Positions 1-6,591 of a stretch of DNA of 10,162 bases are shown piece after piece. The DNA is taken from assembly GCA_964652585.1 (NCBI GenBank), contig CAZZDA010000041.1, positions 1 to 10,162 on the forward strand. Direction: 5' to 3'. The DNA comes from CAZZDA01 sp964652585. Lineage in GTDB: Bacteria > Patescibacteriota > Patescibacteriia > UBA1544. The notes beneath the pieces are model-generated. The model made no database searches. It was not told the origin of the DNA and worked only from the letters and a program-made list of their open reading frames with translations. The position numbers were made by a program, and so were the translations under genes. Positions within the stretch are counted from its first letter, which is position 1; each line of letters starts with the position of its first letter.

Positions 1-7
1 ATCTTTA

Positions 8-18
8 GCGCTTCGCGC
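8..18. other. Small GC hairpin outside the left repeat
   Basis: GCGC-TTC-GCGC forms a four-base-pair stem with a three-base loop, of the compact GCTTCGC type that is stable in single-stranded DNA. It lies five bases outside the left inverted repeat. A similar hairpin is common near the apex of integron attC sites, which makes its position before GTTAGAT (30-36) notable. With only 11 bases it may be chance. Confidence 0.4.
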
Positions 19-23
19 CAATG

Positions 24-55
24 TGTTGCGTTAGATTCTAGACTGGAAGTAAGTA
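24..55 (+). repeat. Left terminal-type inverted repeat
   Basis: Bases 24-42 (TGTTGCGTTAGATTCTAGA) are the exact reverse complement of 10118-10136. After four extra bases (43-46), 47-55 (AAGTAAGTA) is the exact reverse complement of 10109-10117. The match stops sharply at base 24 on the outside and near 55 on the inside. The outer end reads TGT, and the partner ends in ACA, as in several transposon families. The repeat ends 13 bases before the first start codon, so it could also carry promoter elements: TATTAT at 54-59 could serve as a weak -10. Seen directly: the repeat. Inferred: any role in mobility. Confidence 0.85.
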
Positions 56-68
56 TTATTACAGTAGT

Positions 69-1286
69 ATGAAACTGCTCTACATAGCTAACGCGCGGAT
101 ACCAACCGAGAAGGCGCATGGCTACCAAATTGCCAAAATGTGTGAACAATATGCCAGACAAGGCATGTCTGTTGAGCTGATCATTCCTACAAAACATAAC
201 CCTATTACGGAAGATCTTTTTACCTATTACGGTATAGAGAAAAATTATCGTGTAAGAAAAATATATGTTCCCGACTGCATACGATTAAGCAGGTTCATTG
301 GCGGATATGCCTACTGGCTGCAAACTATATTATTTTCCTTGCGCGTGCTTGTTATGCGCCTAGATGATGCTACGGTTATTCTGACGCGTCATCCTGAGAT
401 TGTTTGGATCATGAAGATGAAAGGCAGAAGCGTTGTTTATGAGTGTCATGACTGGCTGGAAAAGAAAAGAGAAAAAATATATCTTTATTTTTTACGAAAA
501 GCGGATTGTATCGTAACAACGAACTCATATATTAAAAAACGATTTCTTGAACACAGCTTTCAAGAAAAGGACATTATAGTTGCGCCCAATGGCATTGATT
601 TGAAGGTATTTGCTCTAACGCTCTCAAAAGAGGAAGCGGTAGCTAAACTGGACGTAGATGAAGAGATAAAAGAAAAGCTTCGCAAAGGGAAGGTGCTGCT
701 TTATACCGGCAGCTATAAAACCATGGGCGCGGACAAAGGCATTCATGATATACTTGAGGCGCTTGCACTACTAGAGAAGTATGTGTATTTTGTAGCAGTT
801 GGCGGAAGTGAAAAAGATATTGCGTATTATAAAAAAGAAGCGGAAAGACTTGGTGTTGCGGATAAAGTATATTTACTTGGTAGAAAAGATCAGAAACTTC
901 TTGCCGTCTATCAGAGAGCGGCGGATGTACTCTTAATGCCTTTTCCAAAAAAAGCACATTATGAGTATTTTATGAGTCCGCTCAAAACCTTTGAGTATAT
1001 GGCAAGCGGCGTGCCGATCGTGGCATCTGACTTACCGAGTATTGGCGAGGTATTGGACGATACCATGTGCGTATTCTGTGAGTCGGGAAATGCGCGCGAT
1101 CTTGCAGAAAAGATTCGTTTTGTTTTGGCGAATAAAGAAAAGGCGGCGGGAAAAGCGAAGCGTGCTTTTGAGAAGGTGAAGAAATATACATGGGAAAAAA
1201 GGGCAAAAAATATTTTGGAATGCATGATTGGAACGGAAAGTTCGTTAGAGTTGAAACGAGCGAAATATAAAAAATACGCAGATTAA
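69..1286 (+). CDS. GT4-type glycosyltransferase (first of three)
   Basis: A 405-residue GT-B fold glycosyltransferase, expected to transfer a sugar from a nucleotide donor to a lipid-linked glycan at the cytoplasmic membrane face. The N-terminal domain starts at once with a beta strand (MKLLYIANARIPTEKAHG), a form frequent in Patescibacteria-like GT4 proteins. The C-terminal donor domain begins near residue 210 (LLYTGSY). It carries SPLKTFEYMASGVPIVASDLP around residues 303-323, with E309 in the position of the conserved donor-contacting glutamate. The usual upstream glutamate of the EX7E motif is not in register, as in many relatives with the SPLK form. Length is normal. The start fits the family, but no clear Shine-Dalgarno sequence precedes it. 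The sugar and acceptor cannot be read from the sequence. Confidence 0.9.
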   Translation: MKLLYIANARIPTEKAHGYQIAKMCEQYARQGMSVELIIPTKHNPITEDLFTYYGIEKNYRVRKIYVPDCIRLSRFIGGYAYWLQTILFSLRVLVMRLDDATVILTRHPEIVWIMKMKGRSVVYECHDWLEKKREKIYLYFLRKADCIVTTNSYIKKRFLEHSFQEKDIIVAPNGIDLKVFALTLSKEEAVAKLDVDEEIKEKLRKGKVLLYTGSYKTMGADKGIHDILEALALLEKYVYFVAVGGSEKDIAYYKKEAERLGVADKVYLLGRKDQKLLAVYQRAADVLLMPFPKKAHYEYFMSPLKTFEYMASGVPIVASDLPSIGEVLDDTMCVFCESGNARDLAEKIRFVLANKEKAAGKAKRAFEKVKKYTWEKRAKNILECMIGTESSLELKRAKYKKYAD

Positions 1287-1289
1287 AAT

Positions 1290-1323
1290 TCCTCATAATC
1301 CTACGGCCGTGGGAAGATGAGGA
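1290..1323 (+). terminator. Hairpin between the first two glycosyltransferase genes
   Basis: Bases 1290-1301 pair with 1312-1323: seven pairs (TCCTCAT with ATGAGGA), a two-by-two internal loop, then three more pairs closing a ten-base loop that itself contains the palindrome ACGGCCGT (1303-1310). The stem starts four bases after the stop codon of the first gene. Only a weak T run (TGTTTTG) follows, so this is not a textbook intrinsic terminator. It could be an attenuator, an mRNA-stabilising 3' structure or a terminator of low efficiency. The rest of the 87-base gap (1287-1373) is purine-rich and holds nothing else I recognise. Confidence 0.45.
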
Positions 1324-1373
1324 TGTTTTGAAAGAAAAAAAGAAGGCAAAGTGCAATATGTATTTTTTGGTGT

Positions 1374-2435
1374 ATGCATAAGAAAAAGATTTTGATTATA
1401 GGAAGTTATACCGCGGATTATCCGCGCAATAAAGTGCTGCTTGATGTACTGAAAGAGCGGTACGATGTTGAAGAAGCGAATATCAAGGAGCAGGGATTAA
1501 GAAAGTATGCTCTCTTTTTGAGGCAGTTGTTTTTGCAAGGGAGAGAAAAAGATATGGTCATCGCTATGCAGCCCGCGCATAAGTTTGCACTTCTTCTTTT
1601 TTGCTATAAAATTTTTACTCGCAAGCGAATTATTATCGATGCTTTTTATTCTATCTATGACTCATTTGTGTATGACCGCAAGCTTGTGGGACGTGTATCG
1701 GTCAAAGCGGTATATTACTACATACTGGATTTTCTCTTATGCCGTGCTGGCGATATGATGTTATTTGATACTAAGGAGCACAAAAAATATTTTCAAAAAA
1801 CTTTTCGTCTTTCTCATAAAAAGAAAACAGCTATTGTGCCTGTTTCGCTTGATCTTTCTTATCATGATTCCGTGCAACCGTATTTTTTTCAAGACAAAAA
1901 TTTTCACGTCGTATTTTACGGCTACTACATTCCCTTGCAGGGTGTAGAATATATTGTGCGAGCGGCAAAGGAAGTAGAGAGCATCAAAGACATTCATTTT
2001 ACCTTTATTGGGAGCGGACAAACACGAAAGGAAATAAATGTACTTGCCAAAAAGTTGGAGCTTACCAATTGCGCCTTTCTTGATCGCGTACCGTATGCTA
2101 CGCTTTTATCGTACGTGAAAGGAGCGGATATATGTTTGGGTATTTTTGGCGCGTCTGACAAAACAGTGCGTGTCATACCAAATAAAGTACTTGATGCCGC
2201 AGCATGCGGTAAAATGGTTCTTACTGCGCGCACTTCGGCTCTTGAACGTTATTTTGAAGAGGGGAGAGATATACTCTATTGCAAGAGTGCAGATGCACAT
2301 GATCTTGCGGAAAAAATACGCTATGCGTATAATCATAGGCAGGAGCTGCGGTCTTTGGGAGAACGGTCAAGAAACATAGTAGAACGGTATTTTAGCAAGC
2401 AATCACTCCAAAAGATAGTGGCAAAGGAATTATGA
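1374..2435 (+). CDS. GT4-type glycosyltransferase (second of three)
   Basis: A 353-residue GT-B fold protein. The N-terminus (KKKILIIGSYTADYPRNKV) and the C-terminal donor domain (VVFYGYYIPLQGVEYIVRAA near 183, then RVIPNKVLDAAACGK at 266-280) fit GT4. D274 sits where the family usually has the catalytic-site glutamate, and the upstream member of the EX7E pair is missing. This resembles GT4 subfamilies with an RVIPNKV motif, where that glutamate is often replaced. The short segment DAHDLAEKIR (near 304-313) is shared with the first gene (DLAEKIR), pointing to common ancestry. The start ATG has only a poor GGTG upstream. The stop overlaps the next start (ATGA, 2432-2435), indicating translational coupling. 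Donor and acceptor are unknown. Confidence 0.87.
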   Translation: MHKKKILIIGSYTADYPRNKVLLDVLKERYDVEEANIKEQGLRKYALFLRQLFLQGREKDMVIAMQPAHKFALLLFCYKIFTRKRIIIDAFYSIYDSFVYDRKLVGRVSVKAVYYYILDFLLCRAGDMMLFDTKEHKKYFQKTFRLSHKKKTAIVPVSLDLSYHDSVQPYFFQDKNFHVVFYGYYIPLQGVEYIVRAAKEVESIKDIHFTFIGSGQTRKEINVLAKKLELTNCAFLDRVPYATLLSYVKGADICLGIFGASDKTVRVIPNKVLDAAACGKMVLTARTSALERYFEEGRDILYCKSADAHDLAEKIRYAYNHRQELRSLGERSRNIVERYFSKQSLQKIVAKEL

Positions 2436-3463
2436 AAATTACTTTTCTTGCTCCAAAGTTTACGATAAGCGGCGGTACAAAGATCATTCTTATGTACGCG
2501 CATCATTTGGCGAAGCTCGGGCATGACGTTCGGGTTGTGGCGGTAAGCGGCGTGTGGTGGAGAAGATCGCTTGCCAATCTGTTGCAGGTAAAGCCAAGAT
2601 GGTTTAAAGCTTTACAAGCAAAGGTGCTGAGGGTGAAAAATTATGAAGAAGAATCCCTACCTCCGGCTGATGTTATTGTCGCCTCATCGTGGGTTGCCGC
2701 TCGTATGCTGCAAGAACTCTCACCACAAAAAGGGAAAAAGTTTTATCTTGTTCAGCATGATGAACGATTGTATCATGGAGACAGGAAACAGGTAGAGGAG
2801 ACGTATCGGTATACGGATTTTCAAAAAATTACCGTCTCTACATGGTTGCAAGATACTATGGAAAAGGAATTTCATTCTCAAGTTGCATTGCTTGTAAATC
2901 CGTTTGATCACGCGCAATTTACTTATATTCCCGGAAAAAGAAAAGAAGGCGAGATGCGTGTACTCATGCTTCATCATTCGTATGAGTGGAAAGGTGTTGC
3001 GGAAGGCATCGCTCTATTCCAAAAAGTAAAAAAACAGTATCCACATATGCGGCTCATATTGTTTGGAGCGAGAAAAAAAGAAATTGACGTTGATTGCGAT
3101 GAGTATCATTATGATATACCGCAAGACAAGCTGAAGGAATTGTACTCAAGCTGTGATGTGTATCTTTGTCCTTCGTGGGACGAAGGGTTTGGCTTGCCGT
3201 GCGTTGAGGCGATGGCGTGCAAATGCGCGCTCGTAACATATGACAATGGAGGATCAAGAGATTTTGCCTTTCATGAAAAAACGGCATTAGTGGCGAAAAG
3301 AAAAGATGTACATGATCTCGCGCGGCAATTGGAAAGAATGGTAAGAGACAATGTATTGCGAAATACCCTGGCAGAGAAGGGGTTTCAGTACGTGCACGCA
3401 ATGCCGACGTGGGATGAGCAGACAAAAAAAATGGAACATGTATTTAAAAGTTCACTGCAATAA
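2432..3463 (+). CDS. GT4-type glycosyltransferase (third of three)
   Basis: A 343-residue retaining glycosyltransferase of GT4 type, expected to work in the cytoplasm on a membrane-linked glycan. The N-terminal glycine loop is visible (SGGTKII, residues 13-19). The donor domain has the classical EX7E motif: E251 in DEGFGLPC and E259 in EAMACK, followed by a glycine-rich strand (YDNGG). Of the three GT4 proteins here it matches the canonical active site best. AAAGGA at 2423-2428 is a Shine-Dalgarno candidate, tightly spaced at three bases from the ATG. The gene overlaps the preceding one by four bases and the next begins two bases after its stop, so the three are almost certainly co-transcribed. 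Sugar specificity is not readable. Confidence 0.9.
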   Translation: MKITFLAPKFTISGGTKIILMYAHHLAKLGHDVRVVAVSGVWWRRSLANLLQVKPRWFKALQAKVLRVKNYEEESLPPADVIVASSWVAARMLQELSPQKGKKFYLVQHDERLYHGDRKQVEETYRYTDFQKITVSTWLQDTMEKEFHSQVALLVNPFDHAQFTYIPGKRKEGEMRVLMLHHSYEWKGVAEGIALFQKVKKQYPHMRLILFGARKKEIDVDCDEYHYDIPQDKLKELYSSCDVYLCPSWDEGFGLPCVEAMACKCALVTYDNGGSRDFAFHEKTALVAKRKDVHDLARQLERMVRDNVLRNTLAEKGFQYVHAMPTWDEQTKKMEHVFKSSLQ

Positions 3464-3465
3464 AT

Positions 3466-4386
3466 ATGCCGAAAGTTTCCGTTATCATACCAACATACAA
3501 TAGACCGCATTATATTTGGCGAGCGATTCAGTCCGTACTTAATCAAACGCTTCAGGACTTTGAAATTATAGTGGTTGATGATGGCACAAAAAAAAGAGCG
3601 GATAAGGTTGTGGCGAAATTTGCTGATGATCGTATTATATATATACAGAATCAACAGTCTCTTGGCGGTGGTGCATCCCGCAATGTTGGTATAAAAAAAG
3701 CGAGAGGGAAATACATTGCGTTTTTGGACGACGATGATGAATGGAATAAAGAGAAGCTGCAAAAGCAGGTGGAAGCTTTTGAACGGTGCGGACCTGAGGT
3801 GAGTGTCGTATTTTGCGGAGTGGAAGCTTATGACACGCAAGGAAAAAAAATATATACAACCTTACCGAATGAACAAGGTATGGTTCAGCCCTTGGAAAAG
3901 CTATTGCACAAATGTTATATTTGGACGAGCGCTCTTATGCTGCGACAATCGTATATTGACAAAGGTGGTTTGTTTGACGAAAGTTTTAAGAAAAATCAAG
4001 AATGGGATTTGCTTGTGCGCCTTGCAAAAATAAGTAAGTTTTTTGCCATTAACGAACCGTTGACTCATTTGCATATATTGGATGAGGATGAGTATCAAAT
4101 GGGAGGCAAAAGCAATATGAACAACATTATAGACGGTCATAAAAGGTTTATTGAAGCGCATCTTGCAGACTACCAAAAACTTCCCAAATCTTTAGCATTA
4201 CGTTATTTTGTTTTAGGAGTGCTTTATAGGGATAATGGGCAATTTAGCGAAGCAAGAAGAGTGTGGAAGAAATCGTGGAAGACTATACCAACAAATTTTG
4301 TGTATATGCGTCATTACCTACTATCGCTTTTTGGAAAGAACATATACAATATGAGTGTACGTATGTTGGGAGGAGTTGAAAAATAA
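3466..4386 (+). CDS. GT2 family glycosyltransferase with TPR-like tail
   Basis: A 306-residue GT-A fold inverting glycosyltransferase. It opens with the GT2 signature VSVIIPTYNRP (4-14), followed by the nucleotide-binding aspartates in VVDDGT (36-41) and SRNVGIKKARG (71-81). The metal-binding DxD-type run DDDDEW lies at 88-93, and QEWDLLVRL at 178-186 is the region of the catalytic base. It should add one sugar to a lipid-linked acceptor in the cytoplasm. The last 80 or so residues lie outside the catalytic domain. They include a TPR-like helical pair (LGVLYRDNGQFSEARRVWKK) that may bind a partner or the membrane. No Shine-Dalgarno sequence is visible two bases after the upstream stop, so translation is probably coupled. 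Specificity is unknown. Confidence 0.92.
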   Translation: MPKVSVIIPTYNRPHYIWRAIQSVLNQTLQDFEIIVVDDGTKKRADKVVAKFADDRIIYIQNQQSLGGGASRNVGIKKARGKYIAFLDDDDEWNKEKLQKQVEAFERCGPEVSVVFCGVEAYDTQGKKIYTTLPNEQGMVQPLEKLLHKCYIWTSALMLRQSYIDKGGLFDESFKKNQEWDLLVRLAKISKFFAINEPLTHLHILDEDEYQMGGKSNMNNIIDGHKRFIEAHLADYQKLPKSLALRYFVLGVLYRDNGQFSEARRVWKKSWKTIPTNFVYMRHYLLSLFGKNIYNMSVRMLGGVEK

Positions 4387-4388
4387 AT

Positions 4389-5171
4389 ATGCTCAGAAAA
4401 ATATATCTCAAGATAAAAAAAATACCCTTGATCGGGACAATTGCTGTCGGCGCAAGAAATGTCTTCATGCACCCTATTTTTGAGCGGCGAAGACTGTTTC
4501 GCCGTGACGTACAAGAAGCGAGGCGCGTTGTAGTCTCGCTGTTTGGAGAAGAAAGCAATGCAGAGCGCTATATGAGTGAATTTCTGCATTCTCCAAGCTT
4601 CCAAAAAAAATACGCGCATGGACACTCCGGTGATTTTGATGTCATGATCTTATATGTCGTGACAAGAATAGCAAAGCCTTCTGTCATCATTGAGACGGGT
4701 GTTGCAAGCGGACGCTCATCCGCGGCAATTCTTCAGGCGCTGCACGATAATAAAAAAGGAATGCTCTATTCTATCGATCTGCCTCAATACTATGATGGTA
4801 CAGAGCCTCAGTGCTATGTTACCAAAGAAGGAAATAATGAATTGGAAGGATTTATCCCGCAAGGAAAAACACCGGGGTGGTTGGTTCCCGAAGCGCTTCG
4901 CTCGCGCTGGAAGTTAATTTTAGGAGATTCAAAAGTTGAGTTGGAAAAAGTACTATCTTCCGTAGATAAGGTTGATATCTTTTATCACGACAGTGATCAT
5001 AGCTACGAGTCAATGGATTTTGAGTATAAAGCCGTGTGGCCGAAAATACCTCAGGGAGGATTTTTATTATCTGATGATGTGAGCTGGAATGATGCTTGGA
5101 AAGATTTTACCGCGGCGCGCAAATATTCTTACAGGACGGTTTATAGAAATTTTGGTGTCTTGAAAAAATAA
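4389..5171 (+). CDS. Class I SAM-dependent methyltransferase (Methyltransf_24-like)
   Basis: A 260-residue Rossmann-fold methyltransferase, probably O-methylating a sugar of the glycan made here; the substrate is inferred from context only. Motif I is IIETGVASGRSS (100-111), and the acidic residue binding the SAM ribose is likely D130 in SIDLP. GDSKVEL (179-185) and DIFYHDSDHSYE (196-207) follow, then LLSDD (226-230). The HDSDHSYE stretch is characteristic of the Methyltransf_24/TylF-like group, where the acidic and histidine residues may hold a metal. About 75 residues precede the SAM domain, with a basic first segment that could lie on the membrane. GGGAGGAG at 4368-4375 is a good Shine-Dalgarno sequence but sits 13 bases from the ATG. 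It is the last gene of the left run, with only 18 bases to the convergent flippase stop. Confidence 0.85.
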   Translation: MLRKIYLKIKKIPLIGTIAVGARNVFMHPIFERRRLFRRDVQEARRVVVSLFGEESNAERYMSEFLHSPSFQKKYAHGHSGDFDVMILYVVTRIAKPSVIIETGVASGRSSAAILQALHDNKKGMLYSIDLPQYYDGTEPQCYVTKEGNNELEGFIPQGKTPGWLVPEALRSRWKLILGDSKVELEKVLSSVDKVDIFYHDSDHSYESMDFEYKAVWPKIPQGGFLLSDDVSWNDAWKDFTAARKYSYRTVYRNFGVLKK

Positions 5172-5189
5172 TTTAAGAGCAAGGAAGTA

Positions 5190-6455
5190 TTATTGTGTTG
5201 TGGCTGCAGTTTTTCTGAACAAATATAGTGATATCACGCTGTTCAATAGTGAAGAAATAATCATAGCCGCAATAGCTCCCGCTATACCATAAAGCGGCAG
5301 CATAAAAAGTAGGAGCGCTACTCTCATAAGAGGAGTTGCGGTTTTGATGATGTAAAGGTTTTTATTTTGAGCATGCGCGACAAAGGTGGTATCAATAAGG
5401 CTTAAGGGATACAAGAGAATGATGAAAACATACCATCTGGTATATGGGACGGAATCAAGATATTGGGGAAAGAGCAGGGCATAGAGATAGGGGACGCATA
5501 TGATATAGAGCGCTATCGGAATGAGAAGTATCAAAATGAGCTTGCCTATCTTGGGGAGTAATGTTCTGCGCAGCACCTTCTTATCTTGTTGTGCAAGTTT
5601 TGGAAGTGCGAGTGGCGTAAGAGATCGGAGGAACGTTTTTAACTGTGTAACAGGTGTTATGGAAAATGCGTATATGGCAAGTTGTACGGGACCAAGCATA
5701 TGCCACATGAGAATTTTATCAAATTGGTTTGCGGCTAAACCAAGTACGTTCATAATGCTGAGATGTTTCCCAAAAGCAATTGTTGTTGCATCTTCTTTTG
5801 TATTGAATGGAAATCGTTTGAGTGTGTACAAAAAGAGTGTTCCTTGCACAACGAAAGTAGTGGCATAAGAAGCAAGAATAATAAGAGGAACATTTTTGGA
5901 AAGAAGAAGCGTTATGACGATGATAATGGTGAGCGTGACTTGGCTCACGGTATTAAAAAGGGCGGAAAGTTTAAAGAGTTTTTTTCCTTGGAGATATGGT
6001 CCGTAGAGTATGGTGCTATCAATAAGAGGAGCGAAGATGGCGGCGGCTAAGAATCCAAATCCCAAATATGCATTACTGTTAAAAAAATAATATCCTGCAA
6101 TCATAATTCCTGTCAGCACCCCCAAGAGCCCCCAAAGAGATTTTATTTTTATAGCTTGTCGTATAGATCCTTCATAGCCAAGAGCTATAGATCTCGTGAG
6201 CGCGGTATTTATACCGGGAAGCGTTGCAATGCTGAAAAGTGCGGCGATTGAGAGTATATATTTATAGGCTCCATATTCTTCTTTGGGTAGTAAATTTGCA
6301 AAGGCAATGGCAAGCACGAGCGACGTACCCATACCGACCATCTTACTCAAAGAAAGCCAGGAGCCGCCCTTTGCCAAATACACCATGTCTGTTTTGGTGT
6401 ATTTTTCACTCCAACGAAGCAAGAAATATAGTTTGTTGCGAAAGAATATAAACAT
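5190..6455 (-). CDS. Wzx-type oligosaccharide flippase
   Basis: A 421-residue polytopic membrane protein of the MOP superfamily (polysaccharide biosynthesis protein group), with roughly 12 predicted helices by eye, from about residue 32 to 412. Such proteins move undecaprenyl-linked oligosaccharides across the cytoplasmic membrane. Family-like features are the first helix region (AKGGSWLSLSKMVGMG, 28-43), the loop LPKEEYGAYKYI (56-67) and the central FDKILMWHMLG (245-255) followed by AIYAFS. The first 25 residues are basic-aromatic and lie before the conserved part, so a later start such as M24 is possible. It is the only minus-strand gene. Its stop faces the methyltransferase stop across 18 bases that show no hairpin terminator. 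Its start shares a 136-base divergent region with the carbamoyltransferase. Confidence 0.9.
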   Translation of the reverse strand: MFIFFRNKLYFLLRWSEKYTKTDMVYLAKGGSWLSLSKMVGMGTSLVLAIAFANLLPKEEYGAYKYILSIAALFSIATLPGINTALTRSIALGYEGSIRQAIKIKSLWGLLGVLTGIMIAGYYFFNSNAYLGFGFLAAAIFAPLIDSTILYGPYLQGKKLFKLSALFNTVSQVTLTIIIVITLLLSKNVPLIILASYATTFVVQGTLFLYTLKRFPFNTKEDATTIAFGKHLSIMNVLGLAANQFDKILMWHMLGPVQLAIYAFSITPVTQLKTFLRSLTPLALPKLAQQDKKVLRRTLLPKIGKLILILLIPIALYIICVPYLYALLFPQYLDSVPYTRWYVFIILLYPLSLIDTTFVAHAQNKNLYIIKTATPLMRVALLLFMLPLYGIAGAIAAMIISSLLNSVISLYLFRKTAATTQ

Positions 6456-6591
6456 TGTCGATCTTATTATGGTGTGGTACGATATTACCGTTTATCAAAG
6501 TAGAGTATAAACATAAGCATAGCATACTTGATTCATTTGCGGATAGCAAATGGCGCCATCTGGAGTTTTTCAGAGGTTCCATAACTTTACT
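6456..6591. promoter_or_regulatory. Divergent control region between flippase and carbamoyltransferase
   Basis: This 136-base gap lies between two divergent starts, so it should hold promoters for both directions. On the plus strand TATAAA at 6506-6511 is a -10 candidate, but I see no convincing -35. On the minus strand the complement of 6470-6475 reads CATAAT, a fair -10 lying 15 bases before the flippase start codon. Two dyads sit in the half nearer the carbamoyltransferase and are listed separately. The assignment rests on gene layout more than on promoter motifs. Confidence 0.5.
6535..6559. promoter_or_regulatory. Paired palindromes, possible operator
   Basis: ATTTGC (6535-6540) and GCAAAT (6546-6551) form a perfect six-base dyad around GGATA. 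It overlaps the ten-base perfect palindrome ATGGCGCCAT (6550-6559) by two bases. Both lie 32 or more bases before the carbamoyltransferase start. They could be a regulator binding site or an RNA hairpin in the 5' leader. No regulator gene is present in the window to pair with them. Confidence 0.35.

Noticed and set aside
1..60. Sigma-70-type promoter with TTAGAT (31-36) and TATTAT (54-59), 17 bases apart
   Set aside because: The -35 match is poor, only three of six bases, and the -10 lies very close to the start codon; I mention it only as a weak possibility.
3385..3840. Minus-strand open frame of 151 codons
   Set aside because: It is antisense to the third GT4 and the GT2 genes, both clearly coding, and has no recognisable domain.
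5172..5189. Bidirectional terminator between the convergent genes
   Set aside because: The 18 bases contain no inverted repeat able to form a stem.
6550..6591. Upstream in-frame ATG giving a 620-residue carbamoyltransferase
   Set aside because: The extra 14 residues are not family-like, the ATG sits inside a perfect palindrome, and the conserved N-terminus begins exactly at 6592.
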